DNA from: Leptospira noguchii serovar Panama str. CZ214
Lineage (GTDB): Bacteria; Spirochaetota; Leptospiria; Leptospirales; Leptospiraceae
DNA length: 64,000 nucleotides
Direction of reading: 5' to 3'
Assembly (NCBI RefSeq): GCF_000306255.2
Contig: NZ_AKWY02000010.1
Span: 1-64,000 of the forward strand
Program-made: the position numbers and the translations under genes
Notes under the pieces: model-generated
The model's database searches: none
Told to the model about the DNA's origin: nothing
Seen by the model: only the letters and a program-made list of their open reading frames with translations
In this document: positions 60,854 to 64,000 of the stretch, piece by piece
Numbering within the stretch: the stretch's first letter is position 1
Layout of the letters: each line of letters begins with the position of its first letter

Positions 60854-62945
60854 TTGAAATCTAAGTCTTTTTCGAAATCCTCTTTATTCGTGCCTGGATT
60901 ACTCTATAAACTGAAACCACTTAGAACACCCACGTTTTTTGGCCTTATTCTCTGTTCCATTGTTTCTTATCTTTTGTTCCGAAGTTTCCTTTTTGTAAGA
61001 GAAACGGAAGGAGCCGGGATGATAGCGATCGGAGCGATCCAATTTCTTTTCGGGTTGATTCCTAACTTATATCATCGTAAACCGGGAAGAATATTTACGA
61101 TGACGGGTGCTCTTATTTTACCCGGATTATTATATGATAAAACGGTAATATTTGGTTCCCTGAGCGGTTTGTTCGCGGGCGCTATTTTTGGAATTTTTTT
61201 AAGACAATATATTTCCACTTTTCATTCGCAAACTGTAAACGAAGAAGATCCTATATTCCGTTTTTTTTATGTTAATAGACCTTATAAATCCTCTTTGCCG
61301 TTTTATCAAAATCCTAAAGTAGGGATTCTGATTTTTTGTTTGTTACTTCTTATAGAACGTTTTTTTACCTATTTTAATGCTCCTCCTTTTAAGGGTTTCG
61401 GCGTTTTGGATATGACGTATCTTCCTGGAATCAGTTCTAGATATGCTTTTGGTCTGAGTTTGGATTTTTTAGGATCTTGGGTGCTTGTAATACTTTATTT
61501 TTTAGCGGAAGAATCTTCCTCTCACGAAAGTGATTCCCCCGTTAAGTATTGGAGACAAGGGCTTTTTGCTGGAATATTTTTGAATATTCTACTATTCTTA
61601 ATTCAAGGATTTACACGAGGTTCGGTAATTCCGTTCACTCCTATCATCGGAGGTTCTTATTCAGTTTCCGGTTTTCTTGCTGATTCAAAATCTCTCAATT
61701 GGTTTTTCCCTCTTTGGATCGCTTATTTTTTTTACTACCTTAATTCTAAAAATTGGCGTTCCCCTACAAAAATCATTTTGAGCATTGGACTTTTGTTTCC
61801 TTTTTTAGTTTTAGGAAAATATTTTAGTGCAGGTTCTTGGATTTTACTTTTTACTCTTTTAGCATACGATTATTCCGTTATTAACTTTCCTAAAATTCAA
61901 AATCGTTGGTGGAAACTATTTTATATTCCGGTTTGTGTAATCGTATGGATTATTTTTGTAATTTTGATTTTATGGATCGGATCATTTTCTTGGTCGTTTG
62001 AATCTTGGCAGGAACTTCATCAAACATGGATCCAGTGTTTTCGTAGTCCCGGAGGAGGTATTCTTCGTTTTTTAGATCTTTATGGGGGAGAAGGATGGAT
62101 TCAAACTAGATCTGCTTGGAATTGGACTAAACAATCGATTTGGTTAGGAAACGGCGCTGGTAGTTTTGTCCTCAATTGGATCGATTCTAGATCTTCCAAT
62201 CCAATTCCATCCGGAGGAATGAGGGAGTTGGGGCTTTCTTCTTTCTTATTCTTATTACACGACGGTGGGATTTTTTTAGTTCTTGTTTTTTTGGGTTGGA
62301 TAGGTTTGGAAGTTGCGTTACGCGATCATTGGAAGGTTTTATTTTTACTTTTACCCATATCTATTTTTTTTATGCCTTGGACTGGAAGTAGCGGAACCGT
62401 TGCCTTTTTTTGTCTTTGGTTAATTACTTCCTCTTCTTCTCAAACGAGACAACTACACAGGGCTTTCGGAGGTGGATTTAATCTTCTCTCTTTATTTTTG
62501 GGGACTTTCATTTTATTTTACTCTTTAATTAAAATTGCACCGAATTTATGGGGACCTGAGTTCCGTTATGCGGAATTAAAGTCTTACCAACTTATGGCTA
62601 AAAAACAAGGTTTGATTCAAAATGGAATTCGTTATCATGAATTTTCTTCCGGCGCGACTTGGGTATTAGCAAGTAGGGCTCCGATCAGTTTAAGAGCTTT
62701 TATTCCGGAAGGAAAAAACTTTTCTAAAAAAGATAAGATCCATGTTCGTTGGTCTTTTTTAGGGCCGAGTTGGGTTGAAATTCAATCCAAAACATTACCT
62801 TTATTTACAAATGTAAGTTCGATCGGACTAACCGTTCCAGACAACGCCAAATATTTAAAAGCGGAAATTCTTCCCCGTTCCTTTTGGGAAACTTCTACGG
62901 ATGAATTTGCCATTTCTGCCGAAGATTTTGACGGCTTAAATAGAG

Positions 62946-62953
<8 letters not shown>
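60854..62953 (+). CDS. Large polytopic membrane protein, possibly O-antigen ligase/polymerase-like
   Basis: The 699-residue protein has about 13 membrane helices in residues 20-580 and a C-terminal soluble tail of about 115 residues with beta character. In the second half, SIWLGNGAGSFVLNWIDSRS, a loop, then LGLSSFLFLLHDGGIFLVLV recalls the G-x-G-x-F ... H/N-G layout of Wzy/WaaL O-antigen polymerases and ligases. The similarity is at the level of pattern only. Translation seems to begin at TTG 60854 with no clear ribosome binding site. It converges on the PrsW-like gene, and the two overlap by eight bases at their ends. Confidence 0.5.

Positions 62954-64000
<1,047 letters not shown>

Overview
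This is a chromosomal window from a pathogenic-type Leptospira (spirochaete). The evidence is the AT-rich base composition, the DUF1564 and DUF1565 families, many lipoproteins with relaxed spirochaetal lipoboxes, and intergenic stretches packed with small dispersed repeats. I name the genus with confidence but not the species. No rRNA, tRNA, intact insertion sequence, prophage or CRISPR array was found.

Layout. 1-5.9 kb: a frameshifted DUF1564 gene, a beta-helix lipoprotein, a GH43-like propeller protein, a DUF4087 protein and a COG4324 aminopeptidase. 5.9-9.2 kb: an HtrA-like protease, a PLP aminotransferase and glutamate racemase (murI). 9.4-24 kb: an accessory-looking stretch with lipoproteins, two ankyrin-type proteins, a class III adenylate cyclase, a second frameshifted gene, an SH3-like exported protein and two WGR-domain proteins, one fused to leucine-rich repeats. 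24-33.6 kb: a CARDB lipoprotein, a SufE-like protein, a DUF3592 protein, a lemA-TPM-TPM-yjbR operon, a small accessory pair and a DUF389 membrane protein. 33.8-54 kb: mostly housekeeping genes: ftsK, a methyltransferase, lgt, an M23 peptidase, pcnB, bactofilin-recJ, a four-gene run (lipoprotein, rsmI, FlgM-like, degenerate Fe-ADH), nadE and pyrE. 55-58 kb: two DUF1566 surface or exported proteins, one with tandem Ig-like repeats. 59.6-64 kb: rpmG (L33), a DksA-like protein without its zinc cysteines, a large polytopic membrane protein and a PrsW-like protease that runs off the right edge.

The non-coding DNA is a mosaic of repeats. Family A is a MITE-like element of about 100 bp with terminal inverted repeats and a recurring open frame. 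Family B is a 45-49 bp unit carrying GTTCCCACA, amplified into a near-perfect 46-bp tandem array at 50.27-50.51 kb. Family C elements are bounded by TAACGTGAGTTC inverted repeats. Family D is a hairpin of about 55-70 bp. Family E is an AT-rich block. One family A copy is split by a family D hairpin.

Functionally, Lgt would lipidate the lipoproteins encoded nearby. MurI, the M23 peptidase and bactofilin bear on the cell wall. FtsK, RecJ and PcnB handle DNA and RNA. HtrA, PrsW and LemA/TPM are envelope quality-control candidates. The strongest unexplained signals are the coding-like frame kept across family A copies, the amplification of family B into a VNTR-like array, the WGR module shared by two otherwise unrelated proteins, and a Fe-ADH homologue that has lost its metal ligands.
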